In this document: piece by piece, positions 17,636 through 25,855 of the stretch
Position numbering within the stretch: the stretch's first letter is position 1
Layout of the letters: each line of letters starts with the position of its first letter
DNA from: Lachnospiraceae bacterium UBA7086
GTDB lineage: Bacteria > Bacillota > Clostridia > Lachnospirales > Lachnospiraceae
Direction of reading: 5' to 3'
Length of the DNA stretch: 64,000 nt
Assembly: GCA_002492525.1 (NCBI GenBank)
Contig: DKZA01000047.1
Location: 13,755-77,754 of the forward strand
Translations under genes and position numbers: made by a program
The notes under the pieces: generated by a model
Seen by the model: only the letters and a program-made list of their open reading frames with translations
What the model was told of the DNA's origin: nothing
Databases searched by the model: none

Positions 17636-19357
17636 ATGGGATATCGGGAGCAATTTGAGTTTTGGCTGGAGGATTCCTACTTTGACGATGCAACGAAGCA
17701 GGAGCTTCTGGCAATCAGAAATGATGAGAAAGAGATTGAGGACAGGTTTTATAAGGACCTTGCGTTTGGTACGGGCGGCCTTCGCGGTGTAATCGGAGCC
17801 GGCACCAACCGTATGAATATCTATACGGTGCGCAAGGCAACCCAGGGACTTGCCAATTACATAAAGAAACAGGGCGGCGAGAAGAAAGGGGTTGCCATTG
17901 CTTACGACTCCAGAAGAATGTCTCCGGAGTTTGCAGATGAAGCGGCGCTTTGTCTGGCGGCCAACGGCATTAAGGCTTATGTGTTTGACGCGCTTCGTCC
18001 TACGCCGGAATTATCTTTTGCCCTCAGAGAACTTGGCTGTATTTCCGGTATTGTGATCACCGCAAGTCACAATCCGCCGGAGTATAACGGCTACAAATGT
18101 TACTGGGAGGACGGCGCGCAGGTAACGGCGCCCAAGGATAAAGAGATCATCACAGAAGTCAACAATGTGACCGATTATCATACCGTAAAGACCATGGACA
18201 AGGAAGAGGCGAAAAAGGCCGGTCTTTATGAGGTTATTGGCAAAGAGATTGATGACAAATACATGGCGGAGCTCAAGAAACAGATTATTCACCCGGAAAT
18301 CATCAAAGAGATGGCGGAAGATATGAAGATTGTCTATTCGCCTTTCAACGGTACGGGAAATGTGCCGGTCAGAAGGATTCTTTCTGAATTGGGCTTTAAG
18401 AATGTGTATGTGGTGCCGGAGCAGGAGATGCCGGATCCTGATTTTACCACCCTGGAGTATCCGAATCCGGAGGATCCTAAGGCGTTTACGCTGGCTTTGA
18501 AGCTTGCCAAAGAGAAGAACGCAGACATCGTCCTTGCCACGGATCCGGATGCGGACAGACTGGGCATTTATGCCCTGGATACCAAATCCGGGGAATATGT
18601 GCCGTTTACAGGCAATATGTCCGGTATGCTGATTGCAGAGTATATCTTAAGAGAGAGAACGGCTACAGGCACCATGCCTGAGAATCCGGCCCTTGTTACT
18701 ACCATCGTCACTACCAATATGGCACGGGCAATCTCTGAGGATTATAAGGTGAAGTTTATCGAAGTTCTGACCGGATTCAAGTTTATCGGGGAGCAGATCA
18801 AGCTGTTTGAACAGAGCGGCTCCAACAACTATGTATTCGGTTTGGAGGAGAGTTATGGTTGTCTGGCAGGGACGCATGCCAGGGATAAAGATGCCATTGT
18901 GGCAGTGATGTGTCTGTGTGAGATGGCGGCATGGTGCAAGAAGCATGGCAAGACCGTGTGGGATCAGATGATCACATTGTATGAGAAATATGGTTATTTT
19001 AAAGAGAGCCAGTATTCCATTACGATGAAAGGCATTGACGGAGCGAAAGAGATTGAGGAACTGATGAACAAACTCCGTAAGAACCCGCCGAAGAATTTCG
19101 GGGATTTGAAAGTGAAAGAGTTCAGAGATTATGATACGGGAAAGACTCTGAATCTGGAGACCGGGGCAGAGGGAGAGACAGGACTGCCGCAGTCCAATGT
19201 GCTCTATTTTGATCTGACCAATGATTCCTGGTGCTGTGCAAGACCATCCGGCACAGAGCCGAAGATTAAATTCTATATGGGCGTGAAGGGAACCAGCCTT
19301 GCGGATGCACAGGCAAAACTGGAACAGCTGACGGAAGATCTTAAGAAAAATTTGTAA
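17636..19357 (+). CDS. Phosphoglucomutase / phosphomannomutase family (alpha-PGM)
   Basis: Interconverts glucose-6-phosphate and glucose-1-phosphate and so feeds RfbA. All four family motifs are visible: the phosphoserine loop TASHNPPEYNGYK (about residue 145), the metal loop ATDPDADR (about 302), the sugar-specificity loop FGLEESYGCLAG (about 402) and the phosphate-binding RPSGTEPKIK near the C-terminus. Length of 573 residues is normal for the PgcA type. Start ATG 17636 has a perfect AAGGAGG at 17622-17628. It has its own promoter and a terminator, so it is transcribed alone in the middle of the glycan genes. Confidence 0.93.
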   Translation: MGYREQFEFWLEDSYFDDATKQELLAIRNDEKEIEDRFYKDLAFGTGGLRGVIGAGTNRMNIYTVRKATQGLANYIKKQGGEKKGVAIAYDSRRMSPEFADEAALCLAANGIKAYVFDALRPTPELSFALRELGCISGIVITASHNPPEYNGYKCYWEDGAQVTAPKDKEIITEVNNVTDYHTVKTMDKEEAKKAGLYEVIGKEIDDKYMAELKKQIIHPEIIKEMAEDMKIVYSPFNGTGNVPVRRILSELGFKNVYVVPEQEMPDPDFTTLEYPNPEDPKAFTLALKLAKEKNADIVLATDPDADRLGIYALDTKSGEYVPFTGNMSGMLIAEYILRERTATGTMPENPALVTTIVTTNMARAISEDYKVKFIEVLTGFKFIGEQIKLFEQSGSNNYVFGLEESYGCLAGTHARDKDAIVAVMCLCEMAAWCKKHGKTVWDQMITLYEKYGYFKESQYSITMKGIDGAKEIEELMNKLRKNPPKNFGDLKVKEFRDYDTGKTLNLETGAEGETGLPQSNVLYFDLTNDSWCCARPSGTEPKIKFYMGVKGTSLADAQAKLEQLTEDLKKNL

Positions 19358-19369
19358 GAAAAGCGTGAT

Positions 19370-19397
19370 AATCGCCCTGCGGTGAGCAGGGCGATTT
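19370..19397 (+). terminator. Terminator-like hairpin after phosphoglucomutase
   Basis: AATCGCCCTGC (19370-19380), loop GGTGA, GCAGGGCGATT (19386-19396), followed by a short T-containing tail. The 11-bp stem is perfect but the T-run is poor. A possible GTG start at 19382 falls in the loop and is therefore disfavoured. Confidence 0.65.
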
Positions 19398-19426
19398 CAT
19401 TACACATGGCAGCAGGAGGCGCGGTA

Positions 19427-20851
19427 GTGGGCAATCGGATCTTGAAAATGGATAACGTAAGAAAGACCATAAATTACCTTAAGAAAAACGGCATAAGTCA
19501 TGCATACTATGCGGCGAAGGAGCGTGTGCAGGAGGAGAGAACAGCAGATTACTGTTATATGGCGCCCTCCCAGGAGAAACTTATAAAACAGCGCAGGCAG
19601 ACAGAGGAGTATCCCTATCTGTTCAGTATTGTGACGCCGGCTTATGAGACTGAAGAAAAGTATATGCGGGAAATGATTGCTTCCGTGCGTGCCCAGAGTT
19701 ATAGGAAGTGGGAACTGATCATTGTAGATGCCTCAGAGAGCGGGCAGGTGGAACGGACGGTGCGGCAGACCATACAGGAGACTGGGGATATGCGCATTAA
19801 GTATCGTCGCCTTGCAAAGAATCTGGGTATTTCCGGTAATACCAACGCAGGGATTGCCCTGGCGGCAGGGGATTATATTGCTTTGTTGGATCATGATGAT
19901 TGCATAACACCCGATGCATTATATTGTATGGCGGTAGCGGTACATGAAAGCAGACTGCAAAATCTTGTACCGGCTCTGTTATATTCGGATGAAGATAAGT
20001 GTGATGAAACGTCAAAAATATTTATATCTCCGCATATAAAGCAAAAGTTTAATCTGGATTTATCCCTTTCCAACAATTACATCTGTCACTTTATGGCGGT
20101 AGAAGCAAAACTATTGAAAACACTGAAGCTGCGCGGAGAATATGATGGGGCCCAAGATTATGATCTGGTGCTGCGGGTTGTGGATAACTTATTAAAAAGA
20201 GGACTTTCGGGAAGAATGGGCAGTATGATTGTTCATATTCCCAGAGTGTTGTATCACTGGCGTTCTCATGCACGGTCTACGGCTCAGAATACAGAGAGTA
20301 AGTCCTACGCCTACGAGGCAGGCAGACAGGCACTTACAGATTTTTGCCGCAGTCAGGGATGGCAGGTGCAGGTGGAACATAGTCTTCACCTGGGATTTTA
20401 TGACATCTGTTATGAACCGGATATCTTGTCGGTAAGACAGGATGTAGGCGTGGTGGGAGGCAGGATCCTGGATGCCCGCGGCCGAGTTTTTTCCGGTGCC
20501 CTCGATGAAAATGGGAAATGTCTTTTTGAGGGGCTGCATGGCCGCTACAGCGGAGGCAGTACGCACCGGGCGCTGCTAAAGCAGGACTGTGGGGCAGTGG
20601 ATATCCGCTGCGTGCGGGTGCGGGAAGAATTACAGCCGGTTTTTTGTCAGATTCTCGGAATCCCTTATCAGGAAAGAATTGTGCGGATAAAGACCAGGTA
20701 TGGAAAGCAGGATGTATTCATTGCTAATGTGGCGGGCCTTAGCTGTGACGAGGCCGGATATCGAAAGCTGAGTATGGCTTTCGGGCAGGCAGTGAGGGAC
20801 GAAGGATATCTGGTGGTATGGGATCCGGAAATTACGGTAAAGCTTCACTGA
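19427..20851 (+). CDS. GT2 glycosyltransferase
   Basis: Transfers a sugar in the cytoplasm during glycan assembly. The GT2 domain covers about residues 60-330: FSIVTPAYETEEKYMREMI, KNLGISGNTNAG, LLDHDDCITPDAL (D-x-D) and RGEYDGAQDYDLVLRV. Its DHDD region is closest in type to the third module of the giant enzyme at 9519. The last 130 residues hold a degenerate second half of a GT. GTG 19427 is taken as start because GGAGG at 19415-19419 is 7 bp upstream; an ATG at 19448 lacks a ribosome binding site and a GTG at 19382 sits inside the preceding hairpin. Donor and acceptor are unknown. Confidence 0.82.
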   Translation: MGNRILKMDNVRKTINYLKKNGISHAYYAAKERVQEERTADYCYMAPSQEKLIKQRRQTEEYPYLFSIVTPAYETEEKYMREMIASVRAQSYRKWELIIVDASESGQVERTVRQTIQETGDMRIKYRRLAKNLGISGNTNAGIALAAGDYIALLDHDDCITPDALYCMAVAVHESRLQNLVPALLYSDEDKCDETSKIFISPHIKQKFNLDLSLSNNYICHFMAVEAKLLKTLKLRGEYDGAQDYDLVLRVVDNLLKRGLSGRMGSMIVHIPRVLYHWRSHARSTAQNTESKSYAYEAGRQALTDFCRSQGWQVQVEHSLHLGFYDICYEPDILSVRQDVGVVGGRILDARGRVFSGALDENGKCLFEGLHGRYSGGSTHRALLKQDCGAVDIRCVRVREELQPVFCQILGIPYQERIVRIKTRYGKQDVFIANVAGLSCDEAGYRKLSMAFGQAVRDEGYLVVWDPEITVKLH

Positions 20852-20878
20852 TATTTTAAGAAAGAATGGAGAAGTACC

Positions 20879-21898
20879 ATGGGGGAAGAGAAGAGGGCAA
20901 AAACAGCATCGAATCACAGCCGGCGGACGGATGACGATTTGATCCGTTCCACTGTCATTATTCCTAATTATAATGGAATCGGCTATATAGAGAATTGTCT
21001 GCGGTCTCTGGCGGAGGAGCCCGCGAGGATTCTTGTGGTGGATAATGCTTCCACGGATGGAAGCCGTGAGCTGGTGGAGGAGAAATTTCCCCAGATAGAA
21101 GTTATTTCTTTGCAGAAGAATAAGGGGTTCTGCGGTGCGGTAAACAGAGGAATCATGGAGAGCAAGACGACATATGTTATTTTATTAAACAATGATACCG
21201 TAGTTCTTCCTGGATTTGTGCGTGCACTGGAAGAACCTTTACAGCACGATGAGAAAATTTTCTCCGGAGCTGCACAGATGATCAATATGAAGAAACCGCA
21301 GCTGATAGATGATGCAGGGGATTACTACTGTGCACTTGGATGGGCTTTTGCAGCTGGAAAGGATAAAGACAGGAAATCCTATCAGCAGGAGAGATATATT
21401 TTTGCTGCCTGCGGAGGCGCCTGTATCTGTCGCAGGAAGACGCTGGAACAGATAGGGATGCTTGACGAGAATCATTTCGCATACCTGGAAGATATGGATC
21501 TGGGATACCGTGCCAGAATAGCCGGATATCGCAGTTTATATATTCCAAAGGCGCAGGTTTATCATGCGGGAAGCGCTTCCTCCGGTTCACGCTACAATGC
21601 TTTTAAGGTGGATCTTGCCGCCAGGAACAGTATCTATCTGGTTTATAAAAATATGCCTTTTTTACAGATTTTGTTAAACCTTCCTTTTCTTACCATGGGA
21701 TTTTTAGTAAAGGTACTTTTTTTTCTTCATAAAGGCTTTGGCAGAGTTTATGTGAAAGGACTCCTAAAAGGCTTACGATTATGTTGGTCCGTGCAGGGAA
21801 GATCTAACAGGGTACATTTCAAGAGAAAAAATCTGCCATCTTATGTCAGGATACAATGGGAGTTGTGGCGTAACATATGGTATAGGTTCTGTTATTGA
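20879..21898 (+). CDS. GT2 rhamnosyltransferase-like protein (WbbL type)
   Basis: A 339-residue GT2 enzyme with STVIIPNYNGIGYIENCL, VVDNASTDGS, NKGFCGAVNRGI, LLNNDTVVLPGF (D-x-D region) and an ED-type catalytic stretch in YLEDMDLGYRARIAGY. This layout is that of WbbL/RfbF rhamnosyltransferases that add L-rhamnose to a lipid-linked acceptor. A hydrophobic stretch near the C-terminus (LQILLNLPFLTMGFLVKVLFF) suggests attachment to the membrane. ATG 20879 has GGAG upstream. The WcaJ-type transferase follows, consistent with an early step on the lipid carrier. The donor is inferred from the rfb genes. Confidence 0.82.
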   Translation: MGEEKRAKTASNHSRRTDDDLIRSTVIIPNYNGIGYIENCLRSLAEEPARILVVDNASTDGSRELVEEKFPQIEVISLQKNKGFCGAVNRGIMESKTTYVILLNNDTVVLPGFVRALEEPLQHDEKIFSGAAQMINMKKPQLIDDAGDYYCALGWAFAAGKDKDRKSYQQERYIFAACGGACICRRKTLEQIGMLDENHFAYLEDMDLGYRARIAGYRSLYIPKAQVYHAGSASSGSRYNAFKVDLAARNSIYLVYKNMPFLQILLNLPFLTMGFLVKVLFFLHKGFGRVYVKGLLKGLRLCWSVQGRSNRVHFKRKNLPSYVRIQWELWRNIWYRFCY

Positions 21899-21901
21899 CG
21901 G

Positions 21902-21930
21902 TTGTGTTTTTGGCATAAATATTGTAGAAT
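21902..21930 (+). promoter_or_regulatory. Possible promoter before the WcaJ-type gene
   Basis: TTGTGT (21902-21907), 17 bp, TAGAAT (21925-21930), in the 75-bp gap after the preceding stop codon. Both boxes deviate from consensus, so this is a weak call. Confidence 0.35.
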
Positions 21931-21973
21931 AAAAGGAAAAATTGATTACCATACCTCCGCGAGAGGCTCGCAT

Positions 21974-23383
21974 ATGATCAAAGATAACCAGAAATATTTT
22001 AACAGACTGCACGTGGTGCTGGATGCTGTGATTGTGGCGGCATCCTATATGTTAGCCTGGTATTTAAAGTTTGCCAGTCCTTTTTCATACACCGACCCCA
22101 GCGTCGGTGCTCTTGACGTGACCACATATTTCCAGATGCTTTATGTGATCGTACCTGGTTATCTGATTTTGTATTATTCTTTTAATCTGTATACGCCAAA
22201 GAGAGCCACCGTTCACCGGTATGAAATTCTCAATATTTTCCAGGCCAATACGGTGGGCATGATCTTGCTGATGGCCGGCTGGTATCTGATTGCACAGATT
22301 CATTTCTCCCGTTCCATGATGGCCATGTTCTATGTCATCAATATCGTTCTGACTACCCTGGGGCGTTCTCTCATTCGTATCCTCTTACAGTATTTTCGTG
22401 AAAAAGGATATAACTTAAAGTATATTCTTCTGGTGGGGTATTCCCGTGCCACGGAGGAGTATATCAAGCGTATCAATGCCAATCCGCAGTGGGGTTATGT
22501 GGTGCGGGGAATCCTGGATGACAGTGTGCCCAGCGGTACGGTCTATAAAGGGGTAAAGGTGTTGGGGCGTATTGAGAACCTGCTTTATATTCTGCCCCAG
22601 AATAAGCTGGATGAGATTGCCATTACGCTTTCCTTGAAAGATTATGACAATCTGGAACATATTGTGGATCTGTGTGAGAAATCCGGCGTGCATACAAAAT
22701 TCATTCCGGATTACAACAGCCTCTTCCCGAGCCGGCCCTATACCGAGGATTTGATGGGTCTTCCGGTGATCAATATCCGTTATGTACCGTTGACGAATAC
22801 GCTGAACTGGTGCATCAAACGGCTGATGGACATTGCGGTATCATTAGTGGGCCTGGTAGTGTCTTCGCCGGTCATGCTGTTGTCGGCTATCGTCATCAAA
22901 TGTACGTCCAGAGGCCCCATTATATTTAAGCAGGAGCGCATCGGGCTTCACAATAAGCCCTTCAAAATGTATAAATTCCGTACTATGGAAGTACAAAAAC
23001 CCTCTATGGAGGAGAAGGGCTGGACAACCAAAAACGACCCCAGGGTTACCAGGGCAGGCAGGTTCCTTCGGCGGACAAGTATTGACGAGCTGCCGCAGCT
23101 TTTTAATATTTTAAAGGGAGATATGAGCGTGGTGGGACCCAGGCCGGAGAGACCACAGTTTGTAGAGCAGTTTAAAGAAGAGATTCCCCGTTATATGGTC
23201 AAACATCAGGTAAGACCCGGACTGACAGGCTGGGCACAGATTAATGGTTATCGGGGAGATACCTCCATTAAGCGCAGGATTGAATATGATATTTTTTACA
23301 TTGAGAACTGGACAATCTCTTTTGACATTAAGATTATGTTCCTTACCATTTTCAAAGGTTTCATCAATAAAAACGCCTATTGA
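21974..23383 (+). CDS. Undecaprenyl-phosphate sugar phosphotransferase (WcaJ type)
   Basis: Starts glycan assembly by moving a sugar-1-phosphate from a nucleotide sugar to undecaprenyl phosphate. The N-terminal about 150 residues contain four or five membrane segments. A Rossmann-like middle part follows (YILLVGYSRATEEYIKRI). The C-terminal catalytic domain has a membrane anchor (about 290) and FKQERIGLHNKPFKMYKFRTM, TSIDELPQLFNILKGDMSVVGPRPE and RPGLTGWAQINGYRGDT. The length of 469 residues is typical. Start ATG 21974 has GAGAGG upstream; an upstream ATG at 21902 has none. Glucose-1-phosphate or galactose-1-phosphate would be the usual substrate. Confidence 0.93.
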   Translation: MIKDNQKYFNRLHVVLDAVIVAASYMLAWYLKFASPFSYTDPSVGALDVTTYFQMLYVIVPGYLILYYSFNLYTPKRATVHRYEILNIFQANTVGMILLMAGWYLIAQIHFSRSMMAMFYVINIVLTTLGRSLIRILLQYFREKGYNLKYILLVGYSRATEEYIKRINANPQWGYVVRGILDDSVPSGTVYKGVKVLGRIENLLYILPQNKLDEIAITLSLKDYDNLEHIVDLCEKSGVHTKFIPDYNSLFPSRPYTEDLMGLPVINIRYVPLTNTLNWCIKRLMDIAVSLVGLVVSSPVMLLSAIVIKCTSRGPIIFKQERIGLHNKPFKMYKFRTMEVQKPSMEEKGWTTKNDPRVTRAGRFLRRTSIDELPQLFNILKGDMSVVGPRPERPQFVEQFKEEIPRYMVKHQVRPGLTGWAQINGYRGDTSIKRRIEYDIFYIENWTISFDIKIMFLTIFKGFINKNAY

Positions 23384-23451
23384 GGAGATAATAAGACAAA
23401 ATATAAATTCTTAAGAAATTTGGAAGACTTAGCAAAGAAACAGGAATTATA

Positions 23452-23479
23452 TTGCAATTATACCAAGATGTAGTATAAT
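23452..23479 (+). promoter_or_regulatory. Sigma-A promoter of the LCP gene
   Basis: TTGCAA (23452-23457), 16 bp, TATAAT (23474-23479). It is the best promoter in the 199-bp gap and gives a leader of about 95 nt before the LCP start. Confidence 0.7.
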
Positions 23480-23582
23480 CTTATAAGAATAGACACAAAA
23501 GCTTGCCATTTTGGGCAGAATGTGACAAAATAAGAGACGAGATTTATTGTAAATTTTGTTTGGAATTAAGGGAGTACAGAGT

Positions 23583-24794
23583 ATGGCTAGACATTATGAA
23601 GATGAGTATGACGAGGATGATTACAGACCCAGAAAAAAGTCTTCTTCTAAGGGCGGATCAAAGTCTTCCGGCAGGAATTCTTCCGGGTCGCACAAGAAGT
23701 CATCCGGCAGGAAATCATCATCCGGTAAGAGTACAGGTAAGAAACAGCAGGCTAAGAAACAACGCAGACGGATTATCATTTTTATCATTGAAATCATTAT
23801 CCTGGTTATAGCAGTGGTGGTTTTATATGGTGTTATGAAGGGCACCGGAACTGGTAAAGTAGAGCTGAATGATGAAGATATTATTATTAATGATACCGTG
23901 GAAAAAGCGCAGGAGACGACCATGAAGGGTTACCGCAATATTGCTCTTTTCGGTGTGGACTCTACCACGGGAGCGCTGACGAAGAATACACGAAGCGATA
24001 CGATTATGATTGCTTCCATCAATCAGGATACGGGAGAGTGCAAACTGGTTTCTGTGTACCGTGATACGTTCCTGAATCTGAGTAATGACTCTTATAATAA
24101 ATGTAACGCGGCCTATGCCAAGGGTGGTCCGGAACAGGCCATCAATATGCTGAATATGAATCTGGACATGAATATAACGGATTTTGTCACCGTAGGTTTC
24201 GCCGGACTGACAGATACCATTGATGCATTGGGCGGTGTAATGATCGATGTGGATAGTTCCGAGATCAGTCACTTGAATAACTATCAGTTGTGTATTGCAG
24301 AAGATTTAAAGAGAAGCTACACGCCGGTAGAGGAAACGGGATACCAGTTATTAGATGGTCTGCAGGCAACAGGTTACTGCCGTATCCGTTATACGGCGGG
24401 AGATGACTTTAAACGTGCGGAGAGGCAAAGAGAGGTGCTTTTAGCCGTGGCGGATCAGGCCAAGAAGGCATCATTGCCGCAGCTGACAAGTACTGCGGAC
24501 GCTGTTTTCGATGAGGTGTATACCTCACTGGATCTTGCAGAAATCGTAGATATGCTGGGCAATGTGGGTACTTATTATATTTCAGATCACGCCGGATTCC
24601 CACAGGAGACCAATCGTACGGTAGCAACAATCGGCTCCAAAGGTTCCTGTGTTATCCCGCTTAGCTTAGAGGACAATGTCAGGTGGCTGCATAAGTTCCT
24701 GTTTGACGCGGATGATTATGAACCGTCAGAGACTGTGAAACGATGCAGCGAAAAGATTTATGAGGAAACAAACGGATATCTGAAGAAAGAATAA
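23583..24794 (+). CDS. LytR-CpsA-Psr (LCP) family glycopolymer ligase
   Basis: Attaches lipid-linked polysaccharide to peptidoglycan outside the membrane. An unusual N-terminus of about 60 residues is nearly all Ser, Lys, Gly and Arg (cytoplasmic). A single membrane segment follows at about 62-85, then the LCP domain with FGVDSTTGALTKNTRSDTIMIASI, VSVYRDTFLNL and GLQATGYCRIRYT; the Arg and Asp residues that bind the lipid pyrophosphate are present. ATG 23583 has GGGAG upstream. It has its own promoter and a strong terminator, directly after the WcaJ-type gene, so it fits as the last step of the glycan pathway. Confidence 0.92.
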   Translation: MARHYEDEYDEDDYRPRKKSSSKGGSKSSGRNSSGSHKKSSGRKSSSGKSTGKKQQAKKQRRRIIIFIIEIIILVIAVVVLYGVMKGTGTGKVELNDEDIIINDTVEKAQETTMKGYRNIALFGVDSTTGALTKNTRSDTIMIASINQDTGECKLVSVYRDTFLNLSNDSYNKCNAAYAKGGPEQAINMLNMNLDMNITDFVTVGFAGLTDTIDALGGVMIDVDSSEISHLNNYQLCIAEDLKRSYTPVEETGYQLLDGLQATGYCRIRYTAGDDFKRAERQREVLLAVADQAKKASLPQLTSTADAVFDEVYTSLDLAEIVDMLGNVGTYYISDHAGFPQETNRTVATIGSKGSCVIPLSLEDNVRWLHKFLFDADDYEPSETVKRCSEKIYEETNGYLKKE

Positions 24795-24797
24795 AGC

Positions 24798-24826
24798 AAA
24801 GGGGCTTGTTGTGCAGGCCCCTTTTT
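24798..24826 (+). terminator. Rho-independent terminator after the LCP gene
   Basis: AAAGGGGC (24798-24805), 11-nt loop, GCCCCTTT (24817-24824), then TT. Stem is GC-rich and placed 4 bp after the stop codon. Confidence 0.8.
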
Positions 24827-24868
24827 CCCGTAATAAGAAAATGACAAAAATAGAGGGAGGGAGAATGT

Positions 24869-25798
24869 GTGAAACGGATAGACATCATCATTCCCACCTA
24901 TAAGCCTGACCAGAGGTTCTTTAAGCTGATTGAGAAGCTGACGCATCAGAGTGTGCCCGTAAACCGGATTATTGTCATGAACACGGAACAGAAATATTTT
25001 GACCGGTTGGTTTACGGTACTTCTTTTGCAAAGGATTATCATAACATAGTAGTAAGGCATCTTTCCAAAAGAGAATATGACCATGGCCGTACCAGAAATC
25101 AGGGCGTCAGACATTCGGACGCCGATTATTTTGTTATGATAACGCAGGATGCGGTGCCGGCGGATGAATATGTGGTGGAGAGGCTGCTGGAGAATCTGCA
25201 AAAGGAAAATGTGGCAGTAGCCTATGCCAGACAGCTGGCGGATGAAAAAAGCAGCGAAGAGGAGCGGTATATCAGGAACTTTAATTATCCGCCCCAGTCC
25301 AGAATCAAGGATCGGGAGGATCTGGCCAAACAGGGGATTAAAACCTTTTTTTGCTCCAATGTCTGTGCTGCTTATGACAGAAAAATATTTGATAGTCTGG
25401 GAGGCTTTGTAAAGCATACCATATTTAATGAAGATATGCTTTATGCAGCTAAGGCGGTAGAGGCAGGATATGCCATTGCCTATGTGGCGGAAGCGCAGGT
25501 ATATCATTCTCATGACTATACGAACGGGCAGCAGTTCCATCGGAATTTCGATCTGGGTGTCTCGCAGGCGGATCATCCGGAGGTGTTTGAAAAGTATCCT
25601 TCGGAATCTGAGGGGATACGCATGGTCAAAGGACTGGTAGGACATCTGAAAAAAAAGAAAATGAAACGCCGGATTCCTCATGTGCTGTGTCAGAGCGCCT
25701 GCAGGTATATGGGGTATCTTCTGGGCAAAAATTACCGCAGACTGCCGGGGCGTCTGGTGCTTGCCATGTCTTCCAACAAGGAATACTGGATGCAATGA
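24869..25798 (+). CDS. GT2 glycosyltransferase (rhamnosyltransferase-like)
   Basis: A 309-residue GT2 enzyme: IDIIIPTYKPDQRFFKLIEKL, then EYDHGRTRNQG, ITQDAVPAD (the D-x-D position is QDA) and FNEDMLYAAKAVEAGY with the likely catalytic acidic pair. Sequences of this shape (DHGxTRN plus TQDA) are common in rhamnosyltransferases that act early on lipid-linked glycan. Start is GTG 24869 with GGAGG at 24856-24860; an overlapping ATG is out of frame. It lies between a terminator and glmS, so it needs its own promoter, which I could not locate. The donor is inferred. Confidence 0.8.
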   Translation: MKRIDIIIPTYKPDQRFFKLIEKLTHQSVPVNRIIVMNTEQKYFDRLVYGTSFAKDYHNIVVRHLSKREYDHGRTRNQGVRHSDADYFVMITQDAVPADEYVVERLLENLQKENVAVAYARQLADEKSSEEERYIRNFNYPPQSRIKDREDLAKQGIKTFFCSNVCAAYDRKIFDSLGGFVKHTIFNEDMLYAAKAVEAGYAIAYVAEAQVYHSHDYTNGQQFHRNFDLGVSQADHPEVFEKYPSESEGIRMVKGLVGHLKKKKMKRRIPHVLCQSACRYMGYLLGKNYRRLPGRLVLAMSSNKEYWMQ

Positions 25799-25855
25799 CA
25801 TGAAGCATGGATACAGGTACACAGAAACGGGGATAGAAAGCAGGAGGACGAAAAC

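Noticed and set aside
17636..19357. Phosphomannomutase as the specific function
   Set aside because: Motifs do not separate glucose from mannose specificity; phosphoglucomutase is preferred only from the need for glucose-1-phosphate by RfbA.
25799..25855. glmS ribozyme upstream of glmS
   Set aside because: The gap to the previous gene is only 57 bp and contains no ribozyme-like fold.
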